Shown here piece by piece: positions 1-8,074 of a stretch of DNA of 15,381 nucleotides. Position 1 is the first letter of the stretch. The number at the start of each line of letters is the position of its first letter. The stretch spans positions 1 to 15,381 of the forward strand of contig DEPQ01000031.1 of NCBI GenBank assembly GCA_002358855.1, given 5' to 3'. A program made the translations under genes and the position numbers. The notes under the pieces were generated by a model that worked only from the letters and a program-made list of their open reading frames with translations, ran no database searches and was not told the DNA's origin. Source of the DNA: Bacteroidales bacterium UBA3388. GTDB taxonomy: Bacteria; Bacteroidota; Bacteroidia; Bacteroidales; P3.

Positions 1-398
1 AGATATGGGATGCAAACACAGGAAATTGCCTTAAAACCTTAAAGGAACATTCAGAAGGAGTCAATTCCGTAGCATATAGTCCCGATGGCACAAAAATTAT
101 CAGCGGTTCAGATGATGTAAAAATTAAGATATGGGATGCAAACACAGGACAATGCCTTAAAACTTTGGAGGGACATTCTGGTTGGGTCTCTTCCGTAGCA
201 TATAGTCCCGATGTCAGTCGCATAATCAGCGGTTCAGGGGATAATACCATTAAGATATGGGATGCAAACACAGGACAATGTCTTAAAACCTTGGAGGGAC
301 ATTCAAGAGCCGTCAATTCCGTAGCATATAGTCCACATGGCAGTCGCATTGTTAGTGGTTCAAAGGATGGAACAATTAAGATATGGGGAGAAAATTAG
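1..398 (+). CDS. WD40-repeat protein, C-terminal end (5' truncated by window)
   Basis: The reading frame is open from the first bases (frame starting at base 3) to a TAG at 396-398, so the start lies upstream of the window. The visible 131 residues are three WD40 units of exactly 42 residues, each with the GH dipeptide (EH in the first), a VAYSP strand and a closing IKIWD, then a short IWGEN end. WD40 units form beta-propeller blades that act as protein-binding platforms; no enzymatic residues are visible. The next two genes are secreted PEGA proteins and one carries its own WD40 propeller, so this may be the tail of a third related protein, but its N-terminus is not visible. Conserved turn positions are altered in places: PDG becomes PDV in the second unit and PHG in the third. 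An internal TTG at 165 is only a codon in the repeat, not a start. Confidence 0.9.
   Translation, partial: IWDANTGNCLKTLKEHSEGVNSVAYSPDGTKIISGSDDVKIKIWDANTGQCLKTLEGHSGWVSSVAYSPDVSRIISGSGDNTIKIWDANTGQCLKTLEGHSRAVNSVAYSPHGSRIVSGSKDGTIKIWGEN
3..386 (+). repeat. Tandem 126-bp repeats encoding WD40 blades
   Basis: Three direct copies lie at 3-128, 129-254 and 255-380, followed by the first six bases of a fourth. The period is exactly 126 bp (42 codons), so length changes by whole units keep the frame. Long blocks are identical at nucleotide level, such as the start ATATGGGATGCAAACACAGG and the inner TCCGTAGCATATAGTCC. Differences cluster in the codons after the GH dipeptide (LKEHSEG, LEGHSGW, LEGHSRA) and around the SGS turn. 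The array probably continues upstream of the window. Confidence 0.9.
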
Positions 399-403
399 GG
401 GGT

Positions 404-2269
404 ATGATGAGGAAGAGTTTATTTTTGATTTGTTTTGTTTTGTTTGGCTTTTTGGCTTTTTCGCAAAATATGTCTATTGAGAGTTTTCGTTGTTTAGATA
501 ATGACCTTTCGGCACGTGTTGCAAAGGTTAAGGATCAGAATGGTGAACTTTGTGCATTGATAAGGCTCAATACGCCGGAGCGAGGCTTTGAGTTTAGCGG
601 TTGCAGCATTGAGACAACCGAGCAAAAGACGGGAGAGATTTGGGTATTCGTTTCTCCGGGAGTGAAATTCATTACAATAAAGCACCGAGACTTTGGAGCG
701 ATTATCAATTACCCTTTTCCCGAAAGCATAAAGTCGGGTTACGCCTATGAAATGAAACTTCGCACTGCACGAATCAAGCAAATCATTGAAGAAACCGTTA
801 CCGAGCAATATTTAATCATTGAAAGCAATACTCCGGACGCCAAGATATTTATCAATAACGAGTATGCGGGAAGAAATTCGGCAATGAAACTGCTTTCTCT
901 CTTTGAAGAACATAGTTATAGAGTAGAGGCACCGCTTTATCACACTAAGGAGGGAAAAATAAAACTTGATGAAAACCAAAAAAGCACTCTGAAAATAGAT
1001 TTAGACCCTGCTTTTGGGTATTTAAAGGTTAATACCTCGCCCGTAGAAGGTGCGGAAATCGAAATAAACGGCAGGTTGCAAGAGGGAAAGACTCCTTTCT
1101 TCTCGCAAGAGCTTGCAAGCGGAATTTATAACGTTCAAGCCTTTATGCCGATGTACACTTCACAACCCTTGGAAGTTAGTGTAAGAGATGGCGACACAAC
1201 AGAAATCACTCTAAACCTTGTTTCAACAATTGCAAGTGTAGAGATAAGTTGCCAAGATAAAGATGTGGAAATCTATATTGACGGCTCCTATCGTTGCAAA
1301 GGTGTTTTCTCTGCTTCTCTTGGCGAGGGACTTCATCAATTAGAACTAAAAAAAGACCGTCATCGTTCTTTTAGAAAAAATTTCACCGTAAAATCGTCTC
1401 AACCCTACAAGGAAAATCTTCCGGCTCTTGAACCTATAACAGGAAAACTAAACCTTAATTCAACGCCTTACGGTGCTAAAATTTTTATTGACCATAAGTC
1501 TTATGGCGAAACTCCGATTTTGATTCCCGAAATCCTTGTCGGCAAACACGAATTAAGGCTTGAAAAGAGCGGATACAACACTTTATATGAACAAATCAAC
1601 ATTGAGGAGGGAAAAATCGCTAAGTACGATTTGGTTTTAAAAGAAAAACCTACTCCACAACCTGCTCCGGAAGAAGAAAAAGAAGAGAAAGAAGAAAAAC
1701 CTCACCGCCCTACCGAATGGAAATTCTCTTTCGGTGGAGGATATGTCTTGGATAATGGAGCAAAAGATGATTTCAGCGGTACGGGAATAAACCTTGGAAT
1801 GAAATTAAAGTGCAATCCGGGTGCTCTTGCAGGCTTTGGATTCTTTGCAAGTGCGGATATGCTTTATTTAAACTCCAATCAAAACGCCAAGACTTACTAT
1901 CAATCCTTGGCAGATGAGTTTGTGGCAAATAATTCTTACGATTACTATAAGATAACCCTGCCTCATTATTATGATTTCCCTATTTTGCTCGGAGTAAACT
2001 ATGACTTAAAACTCTCAAAGCAATTTAGAATCACAGCACAAGCAGGAGCAGGGCTCAATATCTATCACGCAACAAGCGAAAAGCACAAATACACAATAGA
2101 TGGCAACACTTCAAGCAAGACAGTTACTAATCCGATAAACACAGGCACTGCTTTGCAATTCGGATTAGGTGTAGAACTATTTAAATTCTTGAACTTAGGA
2201 GCCGATTACTATCAATTCTCAAAACCAAACGCAAGTAAATTGATAATAAAACTTAGTTTTAATTTGTAG
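404..2269 (+). CDS. Secreted PEGA-repeat protein with C-terminal outer-membrane beta-barrel
   Basis: This is a 621-residue predicted envelope protein. Residues 1-21 are a signal peptide ending FLAFSQ. An unnamed domain (about 22-125, with landmarks FRCLDND, GFEFSGC and VSPGVKFIT) precedes four PEGA-type repeats at about 134-200, 205-272, 277-345 (degenerate) and 346-415, recognisable by SxPxGAxIxIxG, the TP step and a GxYxVxxxxxxY end. A Pro/Glu/Lys-rich linker (about 414-438) leads to a region of alternating strands (439-621) typical of Bacteroidota outer-membrane barrels. PEGA domains are extracytoplasmic beta folds of poorly defined binding role; I infer that the barrel anchors the chain in the outer membrane. 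Tandem ATGs occur at 404 and 407; the second aligns best with the paralogue at 2327. The frame extends to an ATG at 383, but that overlaps the upstream gene and puts charged residues before the signal peptide. The gene starts 5 bp after the preceding stop, suggesting co-transcription. Confidence 0.85.
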   Translation: MMRKSLFLICFVLFGFLAFSQNMSIESFRCLDNDLSARVAKVKDQNGELCALIRLNTPERGFEFSGCSIETTEQKTGEIWVFVSPGVKFITIKHRDFGAIINYPFPESIKSGYAYEMKLRTARIKQIIEETVTEQYLIIESNTPDAKIFINNEYAGRNSAMKLLSLFEEHSYRVEAPLYHTKEGKIKLDENQKSTLKIDLDPAFGYLKVNTSPVEGAEIEINGRLQEGKTPFFSQELASGIYNVQAFMPMYTSQPLEVSVRDGDTTEITLNLVSTIASVEISCQDKDVEIYIDGSYRCKGVFSASLGEGLHQLELKKDRHRSFRKNFTVKSSQPYKENLPALEPITGKLNLNSTPYGAKIFIDHKSYGETPILIPEILVGKHELRLEKSGYNTLYEQINIEEGKIAKYDLVLKEKPTPQPAPEEEKEEKEEKPHRPTEWKFSFGGGYVLDNGAKDDFSGTGINLGMKLKCNPGALAGFGFFASADMLYLNSNQNAKTYYQSLADEFVANNSYDYYKITLPHYYDFPILLGVNYDLKLSKQFRITAQAGAGLNIYHATSEKHKYTIDGNTSSKTVTNPINTGTALQFGLGVELFKFLNLGADYYQFSKPNASKLIIKLSFNL

Positions 2270-2272
2270 AAA

Positions 2273-2329
2273 CAAAGAAATAATTTTTTAATTCAAAGAA
2301 ATAATTTTGGGAGACAAAGAGATAAAATG
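2273..2329 (+). repeat. Three direct repeats at 21-bp spacing in the leader before the PEGA-WD40 gene
   Basis: CAAAGAAATAATTTT occurs at 2273-2287 and again at 2294-2308. A third, diverged copy, CAAAGAGATAAAATG, occurs at 2315-2329 and includes the ATG start codon of the next gene. The spacing is 21 bp each time, about two helical turns. This could be a tandem protein-binding site or simply local sequence duplication; the sequence alone does not decide. Confidence 0.6.
2302..2309 (+). promoter_or_regulatory. Possible Bacteroidota -7 element (TAATTTTG)
   Basis: TAATTTTG matches the TAnnTTTG form of the Bacteroidota -7 element and lies 17 bp before the ATG at 2327. No TTTG-like -33 element is found 19-21 bp upstream, so promoter activity is doubtful. 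The element also falls inside the second of the 21-bp-spaced repeats. Confidence 0.25.
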
Positions 2330-4714
2330 AAGAAACTACTAAATATAATTATCCTGACTTTGATTAGCAGTTTTGCTTTCTCGCAAGAGATTACTGTAAC
2401 TAACTTTCGTTGCATTGAAAACGATATTACGGCTCGTACAGAAAAGGTTACTGACAACAATGGAGACCTTTGTGCATTGATAATTTTGAATACTCCGATT
2501 AGAGGCTTTGAGTTTTCAAGTTGTCCTATTGAAAAAACCGAGCAAAAGACAGGTGCGATTTATGTATATGTTTCTCCGGGAGTTAAATTCATTACTTTGA
2601 TGCACAAAGATTATGGAATGTTGAAAAATTATCCTTTTCCCGAAACCATAAAGAGCGGAATGACCTACGAAATGAAGATATATGCTGAACCAATCGCTAC
2701 TCCGGTTCAGAAAAAGGTAGTAAACCAATATTTAATCGTTAAGTGCGAAACGCCAAACGCTAAGATTTTTATCAATAACGAATATAAAGGTAAAAATACC
2801 GCTACTGCATATCTTCCTGTCGGCGTTGCACACACTTATAGCGTTGAAGCACCGCTCTATCACAAGACAACAGAAAATGTAGTCTTGCAAGAAGAAGAAA
2901 AAACCACTGTGGAGGTAAAGTTAAATCCTGCTTTTGGTTATTTAAACATTGTTTCAAGTCCAGAAAACGGTGCTGAAATCGAGATAAACGGCGAGTTGCA
3001 AAGCCAAAAGACTCCTTTTAAGACACAAGCTTTGGCAAGCGGAGATTATACCTTGCAAGCATTTATGCCAAACTACACTTGCCAACCTATGCAGGTTAAG
3101 GTAGAGGACGGAAAGACTATTGAGGTTAATGTAGCCTTGATTGCAAATTTCTCAAAGGCTAATATTGTGTGTGAAGACAAAGATGCAGAAATTTATATTG
3201 ATGAAGAATTTAAGGCAGTCGGCAGTTGGTCGGGTGTTTTGAGTGATGGTAGTCATAAACTCATTGCAAGAAAAGGCGAAAGGGTTCATAAAGAAAATAT
3301 AGAGATTGTTAGAGGGGTGGATTACAATCTTACAATTCCAGAAATTGGTATTGTGTATGGCAAACTCAACGTTAATTCTAATCCAATGGAAGCAGAAATT
3401 TTCATAAATGGCAAATCCTATGGCTCAACTCCTAATATAATTTCTAAAATAGAAGTTGGAACATACACTGTCGAGTTAAAAAAAGCAGGATATAACTCTG
3501 TTGTGAAAGAAAATATTGAGATTAAAGAAAATGAAACTACGGATTTGAATGTAGAACTTACAAAAGGAAATATTTTAATAGTAAGAGGAGAAACTAAAGG
3601 AGATAAAATTTTTATCAATGGGCAGTATGTAGGCGATTCTCCTTTGCAAGTGAATTTGGATTTTGGAGATTATCTTGTTAAAATACAGACTCCGACTTGT
3701 GAAGCAGAGTATCCTATTGTGATAAGAGAGGGTAAGAGTCAAAAATTAAGTTATCGTTTTTCGCATTCTGCAATGAAGTTAAAGATGAGTTTGAAAGGAC
3801 ATGACGATGATGTGAATATGGCAGTTTATAGTCCTGATGGCAGTCGTATTGCTTCTGCTTCGGAAGATAGAACGATAAAAATTTGGGACGCCTTTTCGGG
3901 AGAGTGTATCAAAACTTTGGAAGGACACACCTCAGATGTCTTTTCTGTGAATTGGAACTATGCAGGAACAAAACTTGTCTCTGCTTCGGCTGATAATACA
4001 GTGAGAGTTTGGGACGCTTTTTCGGGAGAATGTGAAAATGTTCTTTCAAAACATAGAGATTGGGTGCGTTATGCTATATTTAATCCAAAGGGAGATAGAA
4101 TTGCTTCTGCTTCTTCGGATAATACAATAATACTTTGGAACGCTAAGACAGGAGAATATATTACTACTTTATATGGTCATTCTGCTCCTGTTATGTCTGT
4201 GAATTTTGATCCAACTTCTAAACGTCTTGTTTCTTCGTCTTGGGATAAGACAATCATAGTTTGGAATGCAGAAGGAGGCTATCAACTCGGTCATTGTAAC
4301 GCTCACAAAAAAGATGTTTACTATACAGAGTTTAATCTTGACGGAACGAAAATTGTTTCTTGCTCTGATGATAAGACTTTCTATGTTTGGAATAGCGAAA
4401 CGCTGCAATATGAGTCCTCTTGGAAGGAACACTCAAATTATGTGAACTCTGCGGTATTTAGCCCTGATGGAAATTCTCTTGCAACAGCCTCAAGCGATAG
4501 AACAATCAGAATTTGGGACTTGAATACGAAAGAATGCGTAAAAGCATTGGGCGGACACAAAAATTGGGTCAATAGTGTAAGGTATCATCCTAATGGGAAT
4601 GCTTTGGTTTCTGCTTCTGACGACAAAACAATCAAAGTTTGGACTTCGGGAGATGGCTTAGTGATAGAAGAAGTCAATGAATTTAAGCAAGAATTTGAAG
4701 ATGGAGATTTTTAA
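2327..4714 (+). CDS. Secreted PEGA-repeat protein with C-terminal seven-bladed WD40 propeller
   Basis: This is a 795-residue protein with signal peptide 1-20 (ending SSFAFSQ), the same unnamed N-terminal domain as the preceding gene (about 21-125, FRCIEND to the YEMKI region), and PEGA-type repeats at about 133-200, 204-271, 275-343, 345-415 and 416-480. Residues 485-772 contain seven WD40 units whose closing motifs are IKIWD, VRVWD, IILWN, IIVWN, FYVWN, IRIWD and IKVW, enough for one closed propeller. A short acidic tail follows. Its first 415 residues align end to end with the gene at 404-2269, roughly two thirds identical by eye in the N-terminal domain, while the C-termini are unrelated. 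I infer an envelope-located (periplasmic or surface) protein-binding scaffold; no catalytic motif is visible. Unlike the array at 1-398, its WD40 blades have diverged from each other at the nucleotide level. Confidence 0.9.
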   Translation: MKKLLNIIILTLISSFAFSQEITVTNFRCIENDITARTEKVTDNNGDLCALIILNTPIRGFEFSSCPIEKTEQKTGAIYVYVSPGVKFITLMHKDYGMLKNYPFPETIKSGMTYEMKIYAEPIATPVQKKVVNQYLIVKCETPNAKIFINNEYKGKNTATAYLPVGVAHTYSVEAPLYHKTTENVVLQEEEKTTVEVKLNPAFGYLNIVSSPENGAEIEINGELQSQKTPFKTQALASGDYTLQAFMPNYTCQPMQVKVEDGKTIEVNVALIANFSKANIVCEDKDAEIYIDEEFKAVGSWSGVLSDGSHKLIARKGERVHKENIEIVRGVDYNLTIPEIGIVYGKLNVNSNPMEAEIFINGKSYGSTPNIISKIEVGTYTVELKKAGYNSVVKENIEIKENETTDLNVELTKGNILIVRGETKGDKIFINGQYVGDSPLQVNLDFGDYLVKIQTPTCEAEYPIVIREGKSQKLSYRFSHSAMKLKMSLKGHDDDVNMAVYSPDGSRIASASEDRTIKIWDAFSGECIKTLEGHTSDVFSVNWNYAGTKLVSASADNTVRVWDAFSGECENVLSKHRDWVRYAIFNPKGDRIASASSDNTIILWNAKTGEYITTLYGHSAPVMSVNFDPTSKRLVSSSWDKTIIVWNAEGGYQLGHCNAHKKDVYYTEFNLDGTKIVSCSDDKTFYVWNSETLQYESSWKEHSNYVNSAVFSPDGNSLATASSDRTIRIWDLNTKECVKALGGHKNWVNSVRYHPNGNALVSASDDKTIKVWTSGDGLVIEEVNEFKQEFEDGDF

Positions 4715-4787
4715 TCTTTAAACAAATAAATTTTTAATTAACAAAAACCGATGAGTTGAAATGGGATATAACTTCAACACAAAAACA

Positions 4788-5357
4788 ATGAAAAAAATTC
4801 TATTATTATTGGCTTGCGCTGGTTTGTTTGGCGTTTCTTGTAGCAAGAAAACTGCTCCTGCAACAGGAGATGTAGAAATTATTGTGCCTTGTTCTGGTCC
4901 TGAATATATGACTAACGACAAGTATTTGCGTGCTTCTGCTATGGGATTGGCAGGAGAAATCAATATGGCAAAGAAAAAAGCAATGGCAGAAGCGTCTGCA
5001 CAATTGGCTTCAAGCATGAATCAATTGGTAGAAAGGGTTGCAGTAAATTATGCTAACTCTTATCAAGTTGGAGAGAACGAAGACGGTTCTCAAAAGTTTG
5101 AAGACATGGCTAAAATCGTAGTTAAAGAAAAACTTTCTGGTATTAGAGTTATCTGCGAAAAGACAATGAAGACTCCAGAAGGTAAATACAAAGTTTATGT
5201 TGCTATTGAATTGGCAGGAGATGAACTTTTACAAGGTATTCACAACAGAGTATCAAAAGGATTGAAAGAAAATACTAAGTTGAGAATAGACTACGATTAC
5301 GAAAAGTTCAAAAAAGAATTTGAAGCTGAAATGAAAAAATTAGAAGCTCAAGAATAG
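4788..5357 (+). CDS. LPP20-like lipoprotein
   Basis: This 189-residue protein begins with a lipoprotein-type signal (MKKILLLLACAGLFGVSC); Cys18 is the likely lipidated residue, with a loose lipobox (G-V-S-C), as is common in Bacteroidota. Frame-compatible ATG 4761 would add nine polar residues before the signal, so ATG 4788 is chosen. After the signal, a segment with KYLRASAMG followed by a helix rich in Ala and Lys (AKKKAMAEASAQLASSM) resembles the LPP20/FlgP-type lipoprotein fold; the middle strand region ends in a YKVYVAIEL segment. The C-terminus is a charged Lys/Glu helix. It is the first gene of a run of four exported proteins and lies 73 bp after the PEGA-WD40 gene. No clear promoter or terminator is visible in that gap. 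The family is involved in envelope or surface structures elsewhere; its specific job here is unknown. Confidence 0.8.
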   Translation: MKKILLLLACAGLFGVSCSKKTAPATGDVEIIVPCSGPEYMTNDKYLRASAMGLAGEINMAKKKAMAEASAQLASSMNQLVERVAVNYANSYQVGENEDGSQKFEDMAKIVVKEKLSGIRVICEKTMKTPEGKYKVYVAIELAGDELLQGIHNRVSKGLKENTKLRIDYDYEKFKKEFEAEMKKLEAQE

Positions 5358-5366
5358 TTTTTCTAA

Positions 5367-6263
5367 ATGAAAGTTAGAAGTTTATTTTTTCTGATTTTTA
5401 TTTTTTCATTTCTGATAAACAATTTATCAGCACAGTCTTCTCCTCAATTTTCTGAGGAGGAGGCTTGTTTTCCTCTTTGGGTTTTTGAAGATAGTCTTTA
5501 TGTTGGTATGTCTGATCCTTTTGTTTCTTATGATAAGGCAAAACAACAGGCTGTTGAAAGAGCGTTGTTTTTTTATGCAATAAAGAATAAGGGCGTTTCT
5601 ATTTTGGAAATAAGTGAGTTGTATGAGAAAACAAAAGGGGAGGTAAACGATGTGAGAAATGATAAAATGCTTCAAACAATTTTGTTCTCGGTTGGATTGA
5701 AGAATGTGGTTTATGAAATTGAAAAACAATGGCAAAGCGAGAACGGAGAAGTGTTTGTTTGCTTGAAAGTAGGTTCTGGCAGTCGTGTAATAGGGTCTTG
5801 TGATTTTGCGGCGGTGTTAAAAAGAGATATATATGAGGATGCAATTATCTCAAAATCGAAAAAAGATTTGCATTTAAAGTTTTATGCAAAGTGTTCGGCG
5901 TTTGAATCAACAGAATCTTTTTGGGAAAAGAATGATGAGCAGGTTAATTGTATTTGGCAAGATACTCTTGTGAATTATTCTAAGGATTATTTGTTTTATG
6001 GGAAGAATTGTCGTGGTGGAAAGGAGTTAAATAGTTTTGCTTTAAAGTATAGCTTTTGGGCTTCTTTGTTTGAAAGTTTTAGCGAAAGCCTATTTACATA
6101 TACAATGAAGAATTTGAAAGTTGCATCAATGCAAACGGTTTATGGAAATAGAATCGAGGAATTGATTAGTATGAATGCAGTTGATGTGTTGAAATGTGAT
6201 TGGAGAAAAAGAGGGGTTAAGGATAGTAAATTATTGTTGAATTGGATAATAAGTGAAATGTAA
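5367..6263 (+). CDS. Exported protein of unknown function with LPP20-like N-terminal motif
   Basis: This 298-residue protein has a clear signal peptide (1-23, ending INNLSAQ), so it is probably periplasmic or surface-exposed. The segment right after it (PLWVFEDSLYVGMSD, then a helix with AKQQAVERALFF) has the same order of a Gly-containing strand and an Ala-rich helix as the lipoprotein just upstream, suggesting a diverged LPP20-like fold. The rest, including several Cys and Trp residues and a helical C-terminus, matches no family I recognise. The start is 9 bp after the upstream stop and the stop is 7 bp before the next start, so it is translated within an operon. Confidence is high that it is a gene and low on its fold. 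Confidence 0.75.
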   Translation: MKVRSLFFLIFIFSFLINNLSAQSSPQFSEEEACFPLWVFEDSLYVGMSDPFVSYDKAKQQAVERALFFYAIKNKGVSILEISELYEKTKGEVNDVRNDKMLQTILFSVGLKNVVYEIEKQWQSENGEVFVCLKVGSGSRVIGSCDFAAVLKRDIYEDAIISKSKKDLHLKFYAKCSAFESTESFWEKNDEQVNCIWQDTLVNYSKDYLFYGKNCRGGKELNSFALKYSFWASLFESFSESLFTYTMKNLKVASMQTVYGNRIEELISMNAVDVLKCDWRKRGVKDSKLLLNWIISEM

Positions 6264-6270
6264 TTATATT

Positions 6271-8061
6271 ATGAAAAGAATTATTGGATTTTTATTTGCT
6301 TTGATTTTGAGCTTTGTTTCTTTTGCTCAAACTATTGATGAAATCAAAAATAGCGATCTTTACCTTTGGGGAGAAGGTAGCGGAAGTACTATTCGCTCTG
6401 CTGATAAGGAGGCTTTGAGTGATTTGATTTCAAAAATAACTGTTAATGTTTCAAGTCAATTTGTTAAAGAGGCTGCAGAAACTGATGCAGAATATAATGA
6501 GAGAGTAAACTCTATTGTGAAAACTTATTCATCTGCGAAATTAGAAAATACAAAAAGATTTACGATTTCAGATGAACCGAATGCTAAAGTATTAAGATAT
6601 ATTTCTAAAGCAGATTTACAAAAACAATTTGCAGACAGACGCAACAAGATAGTAGAGTATGTTTCTCGTGCAATAGAGGATGATGAAAATAATAAAGTGT
6701 CTACTGCTTTGAAAAACTACTATTGGTCTTTATCTCTTTTGAGTTCGTATCCTAAACCTGATACTGTAACTTTTACAAATGGAGATTTGTTGATGCCTTT
6801 TTTGACTCAAAGAATCAATTCTGTGTTTGAGGGATTGAAAGCAGATATTGTGAAAGTGGAAAAAGAGGAAAATAAACAGATTGTAGAGCTTTTGATTACT
6901 TATAAAGGCAACCCTGTTCAGAATTATGACTATACATACTTTGATGGAAGGGATTTTTCAAATATTGTAAGTGCAAAGGAGGGTAGAGGATTGATTGAAT
7001 TGTCGGATTTGCACGAATTGAAAGGCATTACTTTGAGAAGTGAATATATTTTTGAGAGTGAGGCCGTGCTTGATGCTGATTTGAAAGCGGTTTTTGAGCA
7101 AATGACAGAGCCGATACCTTTTCACTCCAATAAAATCATCGTTGGCGATAACAGAGAAAAGGCTCAGGAAATTTTAGCAAACCAAGCAACCGAAACAAAG
7201 GCGGAAGAAAGTGCTGTTTTTGAGATGGTGGAAGATCATAACCCGTATTTAGATGTTATAACAGCGATAGAAACTGCTATAAAACAGAAAAATTTCACTC
7301 CAATACATTCTCACTTTACTCCTGAGGGATTAAAAATTTTTAATCGTTTGATTGCATACGGTAATGCAAAGTTACTTTCAAATGAAACAGGCTATTCTTT
7401 CTATAAATCAGAGAATGGTGTTATTTGTCGTAGTATGCCGATGAGTTTTAGATTCAAAGGCAATAAGGAATTTATTGAATCGGTGGTTTTTGAGTTTGAT
7501 GAAAACAAAAAAGTGAAGAATCTTTCTTTCCAACTTGAACAAGAAGCCGTTTCAGATATTTCTTCAAAAAACAAATGGAATAAAGCGTCAAAGCATGTCT
7601 TAATTAGATTTTTGGAAAACTATAAGACAGCATACGCTCTTGAACGTTTAGACTATCTGAAAGAGATTTTCTCTGATGATGCCTTGATTATAGTTGGCTC
7701 AACAGTTTCAAAACCTCAAGATCTTGAAGGAAGGATTAGGCTAAACGAAAAGGACGCAAAATATAATACATATACAAAGGCTGAATATATGAAAAACTTA
7801 GAGAGATGTTTTGCAAGAAACGAGTTTATCAATCTTCGCTTTACTGAAAATGAAATAAAACAATTCAAGAAAGATAAAGAAATGTACGGCATCCAAATAA
7901 AACAAGATTATTTCTCTTCTACATACGGTGATACAGGTTATTTGTTTTTAGGAGTCGATGTGGAAAATCCTGATCAGCCTGTTATACACATAAGAACTTG
8001 GCAACCGGAAAAGGATAAAGAAGGTGGAGTTTTTGGAATAAATGATTTTACAATTGATTAA
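6271..8061 (+). CDS. Exported LPP20-like protein with two NTF2-like domains
   Basis: This 596-residue protein starts at ATG 6271; the frame opens earlier at GTG 6253, but that lies inside the upstream gene and would add six residues before a clean signal peptide (1-20, ending SFVSFAQ). Residues about 21-190 include LYLWGEGSGSTIRSADKEAL and a later NYYWSLSLLSSYP segment, a pattern recurring in Bacteroidota LPP20-family proteins. A middle beta-rich region (about 195-320) follows. Two NTF2-like units come next: about 324-430 (AIETAIKQKNF, then an MPMSFRF strand) and about 440-590 (LIRFLENYKTAYALERLDYL, IFSDDALIIVG, with a late HIRTWQP). NTF2-like domains are cone-shaped folds that bind ligands or partners; no enzyme motif is obvious. 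The closely packed exported neighbours on both sides suggest joint work in the envelope. Confidence 0.8.
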   Translation: MKRIIGFLFALILSFVSFAQTIDEIKNSDLYLWGEGSGSTIRSADKEALSDLISKITVNVSSQFVKEAAETDAEYNERVNSIVKTYSSAKLENTKRFTISDEPNAKVLRYISKADLQKQFADRRNKIVEYVSRAIEDDENNKVSTALKNYYWSLSLLSSYPKPDTVTFTNGDLLMPFLTQRINSVFEGLKADIVKVEKEENKQIVELLITYKGNPVQNYDYTYFDGRDFSNIVSAKEGRGLIELSDLHELKGITLRSEYIFESEAVLDADLKAVFEQMTEPIPFHSNKIIVGDNREKAQEILANQATETKAEESAVFEMVEDHNPYLDVITAIETAIKQKNFTPIHSHFTPEGLKIFNRLIAYGNAKLLSNETGYSFYKSENGVICRSMPMSFRFKGNKEFIESVVFEFDENKKVKNLSFQLEQEAVSDISSKNKWNKASKHVLIRFLENYKTAYALERLDYLKEIFSDDALIIVGSTVSKPQDLEGRIRLNEKDAKYNTYTKAEYMKNLERCFARNEFINLRFTENEIKQFKKDKEMYGIQIKQDYFSSTYGDTGYLFLGVDVENPDQPVIHIRTWQPEKDKEGGVFGINDFTID

Positions 8062-8074
8062 CGCATTTTAGAAT

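Noticed and set aside
3..386. Regular repeats considered as a CRISPR array
   Set aside because: Units are 126 bp, contiguous without spacers, and translate as WD40 blades in one open frame.
494..808. Minus-strand open frame of 104 codons
   Set aside because: It lies wholly inside the PEGA-barrel gene, and its translation has no recognisable domain or signal; the + frame has clear domains and a paralogue.
4715..4787. Promoter or terminator in the gap before the LPP20-like lipoprotein
   Set aside because: The best -7-like match (TAACTTCA at 4769) has two mismatches and no -33 partner, and no stable stem-loop is visible.
4788..4817. Cys10 of the small lipoprotein as the lipidated residue (LLAC)
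   Set aside because: It matches the lipobox consensus but leaves too short a hydrophobic stretch before it; Cys18 is the more reasonable site.
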